Source: Candidatus Nitrosopumilus limneticus
GTDB taxonomy: Archaea; Thermoproteota; Nitrososphaeria; Nitrososphaerales; Nitrosopumilaceae
Length of the DNA stretch: 64,000 nucleotides
Assembly: GCA_022117465.1 (NCBI GenBank)
Contig: JAHCGZ010000001.1
Span: forward strand, 248,001-312,000
Reading direction: 5' to 3'
A model generated the notes under the pieces. The model was not told the origin of the DNA. It did no database searches and saw only the letters and a program-made list of their open reading frames with translations. Positions 25,735-34,453 of the stretch are shown here, one piece after another; the first letter of the stretch is position 1; every line of letters starts with the position of its first letter. The position numbers were made by a program, and so were the translations under genes.

Positions 25735-26682
25735 TTATTTTTGTTCGTAAATTTTGATTGCTTGTGGAGGACAAACATTCTCACATGCAAGACAGAAAAT
25801 ACAATCAGGTTCTTTTGACATTAATGGTTTTTTAGCAGAACCAGGATTTCCAGGTGAATCAAACCATTCATAGACACCAACAGGACAGGCCTCAAGACAC
25901 CCACCATCTGCAATACAAATATCATAATCTACTGAAACAAATTCTCCCCAAATACCCATTATTCCATTACTGGTACCTTTACGACCCCAAGTTTTGATGG
26001 TGTGTTGTGCAGCTTCAAATACAGCAGATGGTTTCATTTTTGATTTAAAGTCAACATCAATTGGTCCAGGTTTTGCACCATCTGGAATTTCAATTGATTT
26101 ATCGTCTTCTTCATCTTCATCATCTTTTGCTTCAATTGGTTTTGGTTTTGCACCAAGAACAATTTTAGCTAAAGGAGTTAATTCTTCAAGTCTTTGAATA
26201 GCAGCAAGTTCAGTAATTTTTTCAGATTTTGCAAGATGTGAAATCATCTTATCAGCTAAAATTGTGTTACGCAAAATAGTATCAATTACCATTTTTGCAA
26301 AATGGTCTGCCTTCTTTCTATAATCTTTAACCCAATTAGGATCTCCAAATTTTTCAATTGGAAATACTTGATAAATAATATCAACAACTTCACCAGTAAC
26401 AATTTCTACTGTTACTGACAAATCAACTTCTTCATACCCCTTTTCATCAGGATCAGGCATGTTTTGTTCTTTCCAACGATATGTGGCGTAAATTCTATCA
26501 GCATACATGTCCATTTCAAATGCTTTTTTCAAGCCATCATGAACAGATTTTAGTTCAACAGGATCTTCAAGTTTTATTGGTAATCTATACAATCCAAGTT
26601 TAAAACCATGTAAAGGATAAACACCACGTTTTGCGGTTGGAGCTTCCATAGACCAAACACGATCTTTTAAAAGTAATGACAT
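25735..26682 (-). CDS. Ferredoxin-domain protein, 2x[4Fe-4S]
   Basis: 315 residues. The last ~80 form a bacterial-type ferredoxin with CIADGGCLEACPVGVYEW and CIFCLACENVCP. Its pattern resembles the zinc-containing ferredoxin of Sulfolobus in the VDYDICIADGGCLEACP stretch, but the His-rich zinc extension is not evident. Residues 1-190 form an unknown domain, joined by an acidic linker (KDDEDEEDD). It may be an electron carrier for the 2-oxoacid oxidoreductase encoded further right, which is inference. A TTTTTAACTTAA run about 28 bases upstream could be its TATA box. Confidence 0.82.
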   Translation of the reverse strand: MSLLLKDRVWSMEAPTAKRGVYPLHGFKLGLYRLPIKLEDPVELKSVHDGLKKAFEMDMYADRIYATYRWKEQNMPDPDEKGYEEVDLSVTVEIVTGEVVDIIYQVFPIEKFGDPNWVKDYRKKADHFAKMVIDTILRNTILADKMISHLAKSEKITELAAIQRLEELTPLAKIVLGAKPKPIEAKDDEDEEDDKSIEIPDGAKPGPIDVDFKSKMKPSAVFEAAQHTIKTWGRKGTSNGIMGIWGEFVSVDYDICIADGGCLEACPVGVYEWFDSPGNPGSAKKPLMSKEPDCIFCLACENVCPPQAIKIYEQK

Positions 26683-26813
26683 CCGTATTTTTGTTAATAG
26701 AATTAAGTTAAAAACCTTATCAGCCTTAACTTTTAGAATTTCGTCAATAAATATCTCTTAGATTTCCAGTCCCCGTAAATTTACCCTCAAGGATCAGAAT
26801 TGTATTACCACTA

Positions 26814-26831
26814 AGTGTCAATTAAGACACT
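26814..26831. repeat. Inverted repeat upstream of the NAD kinase gene
   Basis: AGTGTC-AATTAA-GACACT, a perfect 6-bp inverted repeat with a 6-base spacer, in the 202-base gap between the divergent ferredoxin and NAD kinase genes. It could be an operator or the hairpin of a short RNA. No other element was seen in this gap apart from the promoters. Confidence 0.35.
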
Positions 26832-26852
26832 AGGATGTGCGTAAAAATATCA

Positions 26853-26860
26853 TTTTTATG
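26853..26860 (+). promoter_or_regulatory. TATA box of the NAD kinase gene
   Basis: TTTTTATG, centred 28 bases ahead of the TTG at 26885, supporting a leaderless transcript with a TTG start. Confidence 0.45.
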
Positions 26861-26884
26861 TAAATACAATTCAAAACAACTTAC

Positions 26885-27700
26885 TTGAAACTAGAAAATA
26901 TTGCCGTTGTAAGCAAAATAGGAAATAAAGATTCAGAAAGTGCTGCAAAGAATGTGGCAAACAAATTACTAGCAAAAAAATCAACAGTATATACAATTTC
27001 ACCAGTTATGGTTGAAGGTGCAAAACAAATCGAGACACTTGAAGAAATTAAAAATATAAAATTAGATTTAATAATTACATTAGGAGGTGACGGGACTACA
27101 CTTCGAGTTTTTCGAAATATAGAAAATGAAACCCCAATTCTAACAATTAATGTTGGAGGTAACAGAGGAATTTTGGCAGAAATTACAATTGAAGAAATAG
27201 ATGAAGCAATAGAGGAAATTTTAAAAGATAATTTCTTTTTAGATAAAAGAACTAGAGTGACTGCGTCATGTGGAGGAAAAGAATCTCCACCAGCATTAAA
27301 TGAAATTTATATTAGTAGAGCAAACTTGACTAAAACTGCAGAAATTGAAATTAAATTTCAAAATGATACAGTAAAGCAAAAAATGGATGGAGTAATAATT
27401 GCAACACCAAGTGGATCAACTGGACATTCATTTTCATTAGGAGGTCCAATATTACACGAAAGTTTAGATGTCCTAATTATTACACCAGTTGCACCAGTTT
27501 ACAGATTAGCATCATTAGTTGTTCCAGATGAAAAAATTCAAATCATTTGTTCTCAAGATTGTAACATAGCAATAGATGCTCAAGTTATAAGATCTGCAGG
27601 GTATGAAGAACCCATAATTATTAAAAAATACAAAAGCCCAGCAGTTTTCATTAGATTAAAAAAAAGAGGTCTAAGACAAATGAGCAAACTTGGATTTTAG
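26885..27700 (+). CDS. nadK: NAD kinase
   Basis: Phosphorylates NAD to NADP. 271 residues. The catalytic GGDGTTLRVFRN motif, the second loop NVGGNRGILAEI, and the substrate block IATPSGSTGHSFSLGGPI are all present, and SLVVPDEKIQI matches the C-terminal region. The start is TTG at 26885 followed by KLENIAVVSK. Its last 11 bases overlap the nob1-like gene, so the two are co-transcribed. Confidence 0.95.
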   Translation: MKLENIAVVSKIGNKDSESAAKNVANKLLAKKSTVYTISPVMVEGAKQIETLEEIKNIKLDLIITLGGDGTTLRVFRNIENETPILTINVGGNRGILAEITIEEIDEAIEEILKDNFFLDKRTRVTASCGGKESPPALNEIYISRANLTKTAEIEIKFQNDTVKQKMDGVIIATPSGSTGHSFSLGGPILHESLDVLIITPVAPVYRLASLVVPDEKIQIICSQDCNIAIDAQVIRSAGYEEPIIIKKYKSPAVFIRLKKRGLRQMSKLGF

Positions 27701-28166
27701 AATTTTAGATGCCAGTGCATTTTATGCAGGAGTTCCATTTAGATCATCAGAAGATTGCTACACAACATCTCTAGTATACGATGAAATACAACATATTAAG
27801 AAAAATCAGGATGTATTAGGAACACTTCTTGAGACTAATCGATTAAAAATAAGAGAACCAGACAAACAGTCAACTGAGGCTGCAATTAAAGCAGCAAAAG
27901 AAACAGGAGATTTCCCACAACTATCAAGACAAGATATTTCAATTATTGCATTAGGAATTGAAACAAACGGGCAAATTATTACAGATGATTTTGCAATATC
28001 AAACGTTGGTAAAAATTTAGGATTAAACATTTTACCAATTATGACAAAAGGAATAAAGGATGTAGGAAAATGGATTCATTATTGTCCAGGGTGTAAAGCA
28101 AGTAATCAAAACGGAAATAAATGTTCAGTCTGCGGTACTGTATTAAAAAGAAAATTACTCAAATAA
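27690..28166 (+). CDS. nob1: rRNA maturation endonuclease Nob1
   Basis: PIN-domain nuclease with a C-terminal zinc ribbon, 158 residues. The PIN acidic residues are in ILDASAFYAGVPF, TSLVYDEIQHI and IITDDFAISNV; the ribbon is CPGCKAS...KCSVCG. This arrangement is that of archaeal Nob1, which trims the 3' end of 16S rRNA. The TTG start lies inside the NAD kinase gene, and no ATG is available before the PIN core, so the TTG is the only reasonable start. It is convergent with the XPF gene across a 187-base gap. Confidence 0.9.
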   Translation: MDFRILDASAFYAGVPFRSSEDCYTTSLVYDEIQHIKKNQDVLGTLLETNRLKIREPDKQSTEAAIKAAKETGDFPQLSRQDISIIALGIETNGQIITDDFAISNVGKNLGLNILPIMTKGIKDVGKWIHYCPGCKASNQNGNKCSVCGTVLKRKLLK

Positions 28167-28353
28167 GAATCACAAAAAATTATTGTTGTAATACATAAAA
28201 AATAACATTAAGATTAGAAATAATTTTTTATTACCAGATATAATTGGTGTATATTTTATAGATGATTGTGAATACTTATCAAATGATGCAATACATATTT
28301 GACCGTCATAATATGTTAGTATAAAAATTCATGAAATAAAATGTCAGTAGTAG
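28167..28353. other. Intergenic spacer between nob1 and the XPF gene
   Basis: 187 very AT-rich bases between convergent genes. I see only a weak, incomplete C/D-box-like pattern near 28260-28300, with no CTGA box, and no terminator hairpin. Confidence 0.4.
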
Positions 28354-29034
28354 TTACGTGAGTGTCTTTTGATTACTTTCTTTTTGAAGTTTATTTTTAG
28401 TAATTAACATATTTTTAATTTTTTTTGCGCGGGCTTCACCTAACCCTTCAACTTTAGATAATTCAGAAGTTGTTGCACTAAAAACTTTCAATGGAGTTCC
28501 AAATTTTTCAAGCATTCGAACTGCAAGTTTCTCACCAATTCCAGGCAAACTACACAATGTAGATAATTGTTGAGTTTCTAAATTAGATGATTTTTTAATT
28601 TTTTTCAAATAAGGTCCTGTTGAACCATCTTTTTTAGAACACATAGATACCAATAATTTAGCAGTATGAGATGCACTAGGAGTAGGAATTATTGGAATTT
28701 TAAACTCCAACGCAATTCTAGAAAGAGCCCCATAGAAAACTAGAGGATTATCAGTAATTTCTTCAATCTCATCAACATTACCTTCAACTACAACTATAGG
28801 ATGTTCAAAATGTTCTTTTAGTCTATTACATTGATCATAAAGTCGTCCATCAAAAACTGAAGCCATCAGATCCTTGATGCTTTTTCTCTCAACAATAGTT
28901 TCGGGTGCAACAATGTAATCACCAATTGAAAGTGTTTTCATTTCAATTTCCATACCTATAGCTTTTAGTAATTCAGGAATTCCACTTTTTCGTTCTCGTT
29001 CATCTACAATTATTCGAAGATTTTCTAATTTCAC
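28354..29034 (-). CDS. xpf: XPF/ERCC4-type structure-specific nuclease
   Basis: 226 residues: nuclease domain with IIVDERERKSGIPELLKAI, IVERKSIKDLMASVFDGRLYDQ (the ERKxxxD metal site) and VVVEGNVDEIEE, followed by tandem helix-hairpin-helix motifs (LCSLPGIGEKLAVRMLEKFG, LSKVEGLGEARAKKIKN). There is no helicase domain, so it is the short crenarchaeal/thaumarchaeal form that cuts branched DNA and works as a dimer, often with PCNA. No obvious PIP box is seen at the C-terminus. It acts in DNA repair and replication fork processing. Confidence 0.92.
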   Translation of the reverse strand: MKLENLRIIVDERERKSGIPELLKAIGMEIEMKTLSIGDYIVAPETIVERKSIKDLMASVFDGRLYDQCNRLKEHFEHPIVVVEGNVDEIEEITDNPLVFYGALSRIALEFKIPIIPTPSASHTAKLLVSMCSKKDGSTGPYLKKIKKSSNLETQQLSTLCSLPGIGEKLAVRMLEKFGTPLKVFSATTSELSKVEGLGEARAKKIKNMLITKNKLQKESNQKTLT

Positions 29035-29087
29035 AAATAACAGTTGTAATGAATTGTTAATATCTTATATGAAATATACTAAAGAGA

Positions 29088-29483
29088 TTATTTTCTAGGA
29101 TTATCTTCAGTTGTTGTTTGAGGTTTAGAAGTAGAACCACTTTTCATCATTTCAGTGATTTTTGCTTCTTGCTCTTTGAGACTTTCTTTTACACGTACTT
29201 CTTGTTTTTCAAGAACAGTGGATCTAGTTTTTGCTAATTCAATTTTTTCTTCTAATTCATCAATTAGAGTTTTTTTGTCTGATTTAATTAAAACAGTTCC
29301 AGCTTGTTTAAAGACAGCATCATTATCAGCAATTTTATTTAATTCCTCAAGTGCCTTTTGAGTTTCTGCCTTTTCCATTTCAAGATGTTGTCTTTGAGTC
29401 ATAATAGATTGCAAGTTATGTTGAGATTGTTGTAATTTCATAATTTGTTCTTGAAGCCATGGAGGCATTTGTGGAGAAGACAT
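29088..29483 (-). CDS. pfdB: Prefoldin subunit beta
   Basis: 131 residues with the beta-prefoldin layout: N-terminal coiled coil (LQEQIMKLQQSQHNLQSIM), a central hairpin with VFKQAGTVLIKSDKKTLIDEL, and a C-terminal coiled coil. It forms a jellyfish-like hexamer with the alpha subunit, which is encoded at 57502, and passes unfolded proteins to the thermosome. It is the last gene of the SBDS-exosome-eL43-Pcc1 transcript, 22 bases after pcc1. The Thr- and Pro-containing tail after residue 115 is a small extension. Confidence 0.93.
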   Translation of the reverse strand: MSSPQMPPWLQEQIMKLQQSQHNLQSIMTQRQHLEMEKAETQKALEELNKIADNDAVFKQAGTVLIKSDKKTLIDELEEKIELAKTRSTVLEKQEVRVKESLKEQEAKITEMMKSGSTSKPQTTTEDNPRK

Positions 29484-29505
29484 GAATATTTTAAAAAAAA
29501 TCTAA

Positions 29506-29751
29506 TTATATCTTTACCGATTCAATTGAATCGTAACTAGCTTGAATAAGTCTAAGAGTTGAATTCAAATTTGCTCGAAGATGCGCAATTTGATCAGTTT
29601 CAGCAGAGATCACTAATTTTTTGTCTAATTTTATTTTAGTCTTGACAGGATTTTCAGGATAAAAGTCATTATCAGCATTTACAGAATCATATATTGCAGC
29701 AGTTTTATCTTTAGCATCTACAGTGATTTTAGCACTATAGTTTAACGTCAT
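29506..29751 (-). CDS. pcc1: KEOPS complex subunit Pcc1
   Basis: 81 residues from the ATG at 29751, beginning MTLNYSAKITVDAKDK. Pcc1 is the dimerisation subunit of KEOPS, which makes the t6A base next to tRNA anticodons. The pattern DNDFYPENPVKTKIKLDKKL and HLRANLNSTLRLIQASYDS fits the family. A longer frame to 29832 would overlap eL43 by 98 bases and add sequence unlike Pcc1. The chosen start overlaps the eL43 end by 17 bases. In archaea Pcc1 commonly lies in the exosome operon, as here. Confidence 0.87.
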   Translation of the reverse strand: MTLNYSAKITVDAKDKTAAIYDSVNADNDFYPENPVKTKIKLDKKLVISAETDQIAHLRANLNSTLRLIQASYDSIESVKI

Positions 29752-29947
29752 ATGCTGTTCCAGATACTTTGTAGTTGCATTTTTTACAAGACCAAATTCC
29801 AACAGCATCTCTACCAAATGTTTGTGAACCACATTCAGGACAATTTCTTTTTTGTTTTAATGTAAAGTGAATTTTTGTATATTGTTTTCTTAATTTAATG
29901 CCGTAACGAGCACCTAATCCTTTTAGAGATTTATTTGCTTTTGTCAT
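29735..29947 (-). CDS. rpl37ae: Ribosomal protein eL43 (L37Ae)
   Basis: 70 residues with GARYGIKLRKQYTKIH and a zinc ribbon of two pairs, CPECGSQTF and CKKCNYKVSG, as in eL43. It sits on the large ribosomal subunit. It follows rrp42 with one base between and overlaps pcc1 by 17 bases. Confidence 0.95.
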   Translation of the reverse strand: MTKANKSLKGLGARYGIKLRKQYTKIHFTLKQKRNCPECGSQTFGRDAVGIWSCKKCNYKVSGTAYDVKL

Positions 29948-29948
29948 A

Positions 29949-30767
29949 TTACCGATTCTCCTGTTGGGCTAATTTTAATTGTTCTCTAATTTTTGCGCCT
30001 ACTTTGACAGATAATTCACTGCATTGAATAATTTCTTCTTGTGTGAATCCGTCACTGCCGCCTTTTTGTAATGCACAGATGTTGCCATTAGAATCAGTAG
30101 TAATTGTAACTCTTGCATCCATGCTTTCCGATTCATCCCCATTAGGATCAACTACAATATAATTTCCAATTTTTCCCATAGTTACAGATACAGGAATTGT
30201 ATTTACAGGTAATTGTTTTTCTCCGCCTTCAACAATTGAGGGGCTATCATCAACCATTTTCCATGTTGGAGTTTTTGATGTAAGTAATGCAGCAGTTGCA
30301 GCGTAAGAACATGCATCAAACAAATTACCATCTTGATCAACAACTACAACATCAGCAAACACACCAATTACAGATTTATCTTTTTGAATAACTAATTGGG
30401 ATACATCAATCATATGACTTTCTCTAATTCCCCTATCAGTAACTCTCGCTAATTCAATTACAGGAGGTTGTGGAGGACCAGTTTCAACAGTTGGATGTGA
30501 AAGTGGTAAAAGTTCAGCTGTACAAATGAAAAGTCCTTTGTCACCAGAATCTGGGAAAGGTCTATCAGGTTGAATTTTAACACCACAAATTACTTCAGTG
30601 TCACCAAGGTAAACTCTAGCAGAACCATTTGCTTTAGGAATTGCATTTGTTTCAATTTTTAATTTTCTAGGTTCATCTAGTGTTCTGCCATCAATTCTTT
30701 TTCCTTGTTTTAATAATTCTAGAATTTGTGCCTTTTTTAATTCGTCAATAACAGAAACACTGGTCAT
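29949..30767 (-). CDS. rrp42: Exosome complex RNase PH-like subunit Rrp42
   Basis: Inactive RNase PH ring subunit that pairs with Rrp41 to form the hexamer of the archaeal exosome, 272 residues. Recognised by GKRIDGRTLDEPRKLKIE, GSARVYLGDTEVICGVKI and the VDQDGNLFDACSYAATAALL block. Like other Rrp42 proteins it has no phosphate-binding arginine pair of its own. It lies between rrp41 (two-base gap) and eL43. Confidence 0.95.
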   Translation of the reverse strand: MTSVSVIDELKKAQILELLKQGKRIDGRTLDEPRKLKIETNAIPKANGSARVYLGDTEVICGVKIQPDRPFPDSGDKGLFICTAELLPLSHPTVETGPPQPPVIELARVTDRGIRESHMIDVSQLVIQKDKSVIGVFADVVVVDQDGNLFDACSYAATAALLTSKTPTWKMVDDSPSIVEGGEKQLPVNTIPVSVTMGKIGNYIVVDPNGDESESMDARVTITTDSNGNICALQKGGSDGFTQEEIIQCSELSVKVGAKIREQLKLAQQENR

Positions 30768-30769
30768 TT

Positions 30770-31504
30770 TTAATCTCCTCTATTTCCAAAATATTTGTCA
30801 TGAAGTGCCTTCTTCTGGAGTTCATAAACAAGTTCACATCCTTTAACTCCAACATCTACACATTTTTTGAATTCTTCTGGAGTTAAGACACCATCTAATT
30901 GTAATAAGGTAATTTTCTTAAGACTTGGCATATATCCAATCGGCATATCTGCTTGACCTGCTTGATCTTCTTCGTTGTTAACATCGAGAATTACAGTATC
31001 AGCAACTTTGCCTGCTGCAATTGCTGCAACCATATCTCGCATTGGAATACCAGCATCAGCTAATGCTACAGATGCTGCAGTAAGTGCTGCACATCTAGTT
31101 CCACCATCAGCTTGTAAAACTTCAATGAATACATCTACTGCAGTTCTTGGGAATTTTTCCAACATAACAGCAGGTTCAAGTGCTTCTTTGATTACTTTAG
31201 AAATTTCAATTTCTCTTCTAGAAGGAGCAGGATTCTTTCTTTCGCCAACAGAAAATGGTTCCATATGGTATCTTACTCTAAGAATTCCAGTATCAGTATT
31301 TGACATGTGTTTTGGATGAACATCCCTTGGGCCAAACACACCAACTAAAATTTTATTATCGCCAAATTCAATGTAAGCAGAGCCATCAGCATTTTTTAAT
31401 CCACCAGCTCTAATCATAATCCTTCTTGGTTCGTCTACTTTACGTCCATCACAGCGAATGCCATTTTTGTCCAATAAAACCATGTTTGCATCTCGTCCAC
31501 CCAT
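30770..31504 (-). CDS. rrp41: Exosome catalytic subunit Rrp41
   Basis: Phosphorolytic 3'-5' exoribonuclease subunit, 244 residues. Motifs are GIRCDGRKVDEPRRIMIR, GSAYIEFGDNKILVGVFGPR, the substrate arginines in ERKNPAPSRREIEISKVIKE and the catalytic region around LDVNNEEDQAGQADMPI. The start ATG overlaps the rrp4 stop in TAATG. Phosphate-dependent decay and tailing of RNA is its known role. Confidence 0.96.
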   Translation of the reverse strand: MGGRDANMVLLDKNGIRCDGRKVDEPRRIMIRAGGLKNADGSAYIEFGDNKILVGVFGPRDVHPKHMSNTDTGILRVRYHMEPFSVGERKNPAPSRREIEISKVIKEALEPAVMLEKFPRTAVDVFIEVLQADGGTRCAALTAASVALADAGIPMRDMVAAIAAGKVADTVILDVNNEEDQAGQADMPIGYMPSLKKITLLQLDGVLTPEEFKKCVDVGVKGCELVYELQKKALHDKYFGNRGD

Positions 31505-32184
31505 TATGATTCATCCTTTTCATCTAACATGTCTTTAACCAAATCAGTCAAATTAGCAATATGTGCTTTTTCATTAACCATTTCAATTGCTTTTTTGGCT
31601 TTAGATAATCCTTTAGGTGTTTCACATGAAACTACAACCCAACCATTTTGACCAATTGTTACAGCAGCATTTGTAGCCATTTCAATCATCTGAATCATAC
31701 TACCTTTTTTGCCAATTAAACGTGGAACCTTGTTTGGTGAAATTTTTATTAAAATACCATCATCAATTTTACCTAAATCTCTATCAGAAATTGTTATGAG
31801 AGGATCACGAGTTCTATCAAAGTTTGCGATTCTAGCTGCTACAAGATCTCCTGTTTTGAGTTTACTTGAAAGTTCATCAGCATGAGTAGAGAAATCTCGT
31901 CCGAAAACATCCATTGCAGGCAAAAATCCAATATAGCAAGAATTGATATCCAATTCCCAAGATAATGAAGTATGAGAAACAACTTTGCCAATTACAAGAT
32001 CATTAATTTTAGGAAGATATTTTCCAGTTAAAGGAATGACTTTAACAGAGTCCTCATAAATTTCAGAAATACCTACAGCTGTAGAAATTATATCATTTCC
32101 TTCGAGTATAACATTTTGTTCAGGTCTAAACGGTCCACTTGTTACAATATCGCCTGGAATAACATATTTACGCCTATCTGCCAT
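31504..32184 (-). CDS. rrp4: Exosome RNA-binding cap subunit Rrp4
   Basis: 226 residues with the three Rrp4 regions: N-terminal barrel (RKYVIPGDIVTSGPFRP), an S1 domain (INDLVIGKVVSHTSLSWELDI) and a KH domain (ISPNKVPRLIGKKGSMIQMI with the GXXG loop GKKG). It caps the hexameric ring and feeds RNA into it. It directly abuts SBDS (shared base) and rrp41. Confidence 0.95.
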   Translation of the reverse strand: MADRRKYVIPGDIVTSGPFRPEQNVILEGNDIISTAVGISEIYEDSVKVIPLTGKYLPKINDLVIGKVVSHTSLSWELDINSCYIGFLPAMDVFGRDFSTHADELSSKLKTGDLVAARIANFDRTRDPLITISDRDLGKIDDGILIKISPNKVPRLIGKKGSMIQMIEMATNAAVTIGQNGWVVVSCETPKGLSKAKKAIEMVNEKAHIANLTDLVKDMLDEKDES

Positions 32185-32870
32185 TATTTCAATACCTCAA
32201 CAGTTGCAGAACCTTTCGTAATAGAACCTAATCTGTCAATCACGTTGGGCCTTGCTGCTGCGGGTATTTCAAGTATTGCTTTTAATGAACCATTATTTTG
32301 CCATTCTTCTTTTTTTAGAGAACCTATAGATTTCAAAACGGAAAAAGATTGAGAAATATATTGTGCAGGGATAGTAATTTCTAATTGAAGATTTTCAGAT
32401 TTCAATGGAATTATTGAACGAAGTTTTTCAACAATTTCATTTACTTGTTCTTCAACACTTTTCTGAGGATCAATTGATACACGACCATCTTTGAGTGCCA
32501 ATTCAATTCGTAATGGAGGATGAGGTAAGTGAGTTCTAGGATCAACATAAGTTTTAGCAATATATTCGACAATTTGTTTTTTCTTTTGATCAATCATTTT
32601 TCTTCTTTGATCAGTAGTTAGGTTAAGTTCGCCTTTTTCAAACATTATTTGAGCAATTTCAGTTTTATCCTCAGTCTTAAAGGCTGCAAGTAATTTTTCT
32701 GTAGATGGTTTTGTACCTTTTCCAGAATCAGTATAAATTTCATCAGATATCAAAACAACAGAAATATCCTTCTTTTTACCCAATTTGTAATCTAAAGCAG
32801 GATCAGGTTTTACTAAAATTTCGAATTTTTCTCCCCCAAATGAATATCGAACTACAGTCGTATCAGCCAT
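32184..32870 (-). CDS. sdo1: Ribosome maturation protein SBDS homologue
   Basis: 228 residues. The FYSH domain (FEILVKPDPALDYKLGKK, LISDEIYTDSGKGTKPS, LTTDQRRKMIDQKKKQIVEYIAKTYVDP) is followed by the helical and ferredoxin-like domains. SBDS frees aIF6 from the 60S-like subunit in the final step of ribosome assembly. It is the first gene of the exosome superoperon; 60 bases separate it from the divergent rpoD. Confidence 0.95.
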   Translation of the reverse strand: MADTTVVRYSFGGEKFEILVKPDPALDYKLGKKKDISVVLISDEIYTDSGKGTKPSTEKLLAAFKTEDKTEIAQIMFEKGELNLTTDQRRKMIDQKKKQIVEYIAKTYVDPRTHLPHPPLRIELALKDGRVSIDPQKSVEEQVNEIVEKLRSIIPLKSENLQLEITIPAQYISQSFSVLKSIGSLKKEEWQNNGSLKAILEIPAAARPNVIDRLGSITKGSATVEVLK

Positions 32871-32930
32871 TTCTAAAATAGATACTATAATTTACTATTT
32901 ATCTATGCGTAAAACTAGCTAGATTTTTAT

Positions 32931-33557
32931 GTGCTTTCTAGCAAATTTCAAGAAGATTTGTCATCGTTAGAAGTAATTAGTAAAGATTCTAAAAAAATAT
33001 CTATCAAGCTAAAAGGTATTCCAATACAATATTCAAATGCGTTAAGACGTGTATGCTTAAACGGAGTTCCAGTTTTTGCAATTGATACAGTGGATATTAT
33101 TGAAAATACATCAGTGTTACAAGATGAAGCATTAGCACATAGATTAGGATTAATTCCATTAAAAACAGATTTGAAAAAATTTAATGAATCAGATAAAATT
33201 CTGTTAGTTTTAGACGCTGGTGAATCAGATACAACTAGGAATGTGTTATCTAATGAATTATCATCTGAAGATGATACAGTAAAACCAGTTTCAGACAAAA
33301 TTCCAATTGTTCAATTAGCTCCAGGTCAAAAAATTAAAGTTGAATGCTATGCAAGACTAGGACGGGGAACAGAACATGCAAAGTGGAATGCCTCAAACAT
33401 ATCTACACTCGTAGATACAGACAAAGATGATGAGAAAATACTTACAGTAGAGTCAACAGGTGCACTAAATCCCGAACAAATAGTTCTTGAAGGTGTAAAC
33501 GAAGTAAGTAGAAGAATTGTTGAATTCAAAGATATGATCAACAATTTGAAAGAATAA
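32931..33557 (+). CDS. rpoD: RNA polymerase subunit D (Rpo3)
   Basis: 208 residues, homologue of bacterial alpha N-terminus and Rpb3, the assembly platform for RNA polymerase. Signatures: ISIKLKGIPIQYSNALRRVCLNGVPVFAID and LAHRLGLIPL. The Fe-S or Zn insert present in some archaea is absent here; the segment after LIPLKTD is short and has no cysteine cluster. The start is GTG at 32931. It heads the rpoD-eL18-uL13-uS9 operon. Confidence 0.95.
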   Translation: MLSSKFQEDLSSLEVISKDSKKISIKLKGIPIQYSNALRRVCLNGVPVFAIDTVDIIENTSVLQDEALAHRLGLIPLKTDLKKFNESDKILLVLDAGESDTTRNVLSNELSSEDDTVKPVSDKIPIVQLAPGQKIKVECYARLGRGTEHAKWNASNISTLVDTDKDDEKILTVESTGALNPEQIVLEGVNEVSRRIVEFKDMINNLKE

Positions 33558-33602
33558 TACAAGCATAGACATTATATTTGGGTTTTAAGTCGCATTATTC
33601 AC

Positions 33603-33950
33603 ATGACTAGTCAAGTTGTTATACGCATGGCAAGTGATCTCAAAAAAGCATCAACTAAAAATGACGCTCCAATTTGGGGAAAATTAGCAGAATATGCACT
33701 AAAAACATCAATTGCAAGAAGAGACATCAATTTGAATAGAATAAGTCAGCTAACTAAAGAAAACGATACGGTGGTATTTCCTGGTAAAGTTCTAGCAACA
33801 GGCAACATATCACATAAAATTACATTATGTGCATTTTCAATTTCAAGTGCTGCAGCAACTAAAGTATTACAAAATGGAGGCAAGTTAATTTCACATTCAG
33901 ATTTAATCAAACAAAATCCTACAGGAAAGGGAGTTGTACTACTTGGCTAA
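33603..33950 (+). CDS. rpl18e: Ribosomal protein eL18
   Basis: 115 residues, the archaeal form. NDAPIWGKLAEYALKTSIARRDINLNRISQ and VVFPGKVLATGNI are typical. It lies 45 bases after rpoD and its end overlaps the uL13 start region in the usual archaeal gene order. Confidence 0.94.
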   Translation: MTSQVVIRMASDLKKASTKNDAPIWGKLAEYALKTSIARRDINLNRISQLTKENDTVVFPGKVLATGNISHKITLCAFSISSAAATKVLQNGGKLISHSDLIKQNPTGKGVVLLG

Positions 33951-34452
33951 CGGAAGAATTAACAAACCTGCTGGAAGAAATTCAAATACTTCTAAACAAC
34001 AAATAGTTGTCAGAACAGATAGACCCGTTGTAGTAGATGCAACAAATCACATTGCAGGTAGATTATCATCAAATGTTGCTAAATTACTATTACAAGGACA
34101 ACGAGTTACAGTTATCAATTGTGAAAAAATTATGATGAGTGGAACAAGAGCAAATCAAATTAGAGAATATAGAATCTTTTTAGATATTAACAGTGTAATA
34201 AACTACAAACATGGACCTATACACTACAGAAGACCAGATACACTTATTGCAAAAATGATTCGCCAGATGTTACCATTTGATAAAAAGCCATCAGGTAAAT
34301 TAGCATATCAGAGACTAAGAACATACATCGGCGTACCAAACGATACAAAACCATTAGAAAAAATTCAATTTGAAAAAGCACTAATCACAAAAGAAGCATC
34401 TAATTATACAACATTTGCAGAATTATGTAGAGTAATAGGATGGACTGAATAA
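33934..34452 (+). CDS. rpl13: Ribosomal protein uL13
   Basis: 172 residues: VVDATNHIAGRLSSNVAKLLLQGQRVTVINCEKIM, HYRRPDTLIAKMIRQMLPFDK. Start is uncertain: TTG at 33934 or TTG at 33943, both inside the end of eL18 and with no ATG near. The N-terminal ~25 residues are longer than usual and rich in Asn, Lys and Gln. uS9 starts one base after its stop. Confidence 0.94.
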   Translation: MYYLANGRINKPAGRNSNTSKQQIVVRTDRPVVVDATNHIAGRLSSNVAKLLLQGQRVTVINCEKIMMSGTRANQIREYRIFLDINSVINYKHGPIHYRRPDTLIAKMIRQMLPFDKKPSGKLAYQRLRTYIGVPNDTKPLEKIQFEKALITKEASNYTTFAELCRVIGWTE

Positions 34453-34453
34453 A

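Noticed and set aside
28250-28320. Possible C/D box RNA (ATGATG-like runs)
   Set aside because: No CTGA D box, no terminal stem and no TATA box in register.
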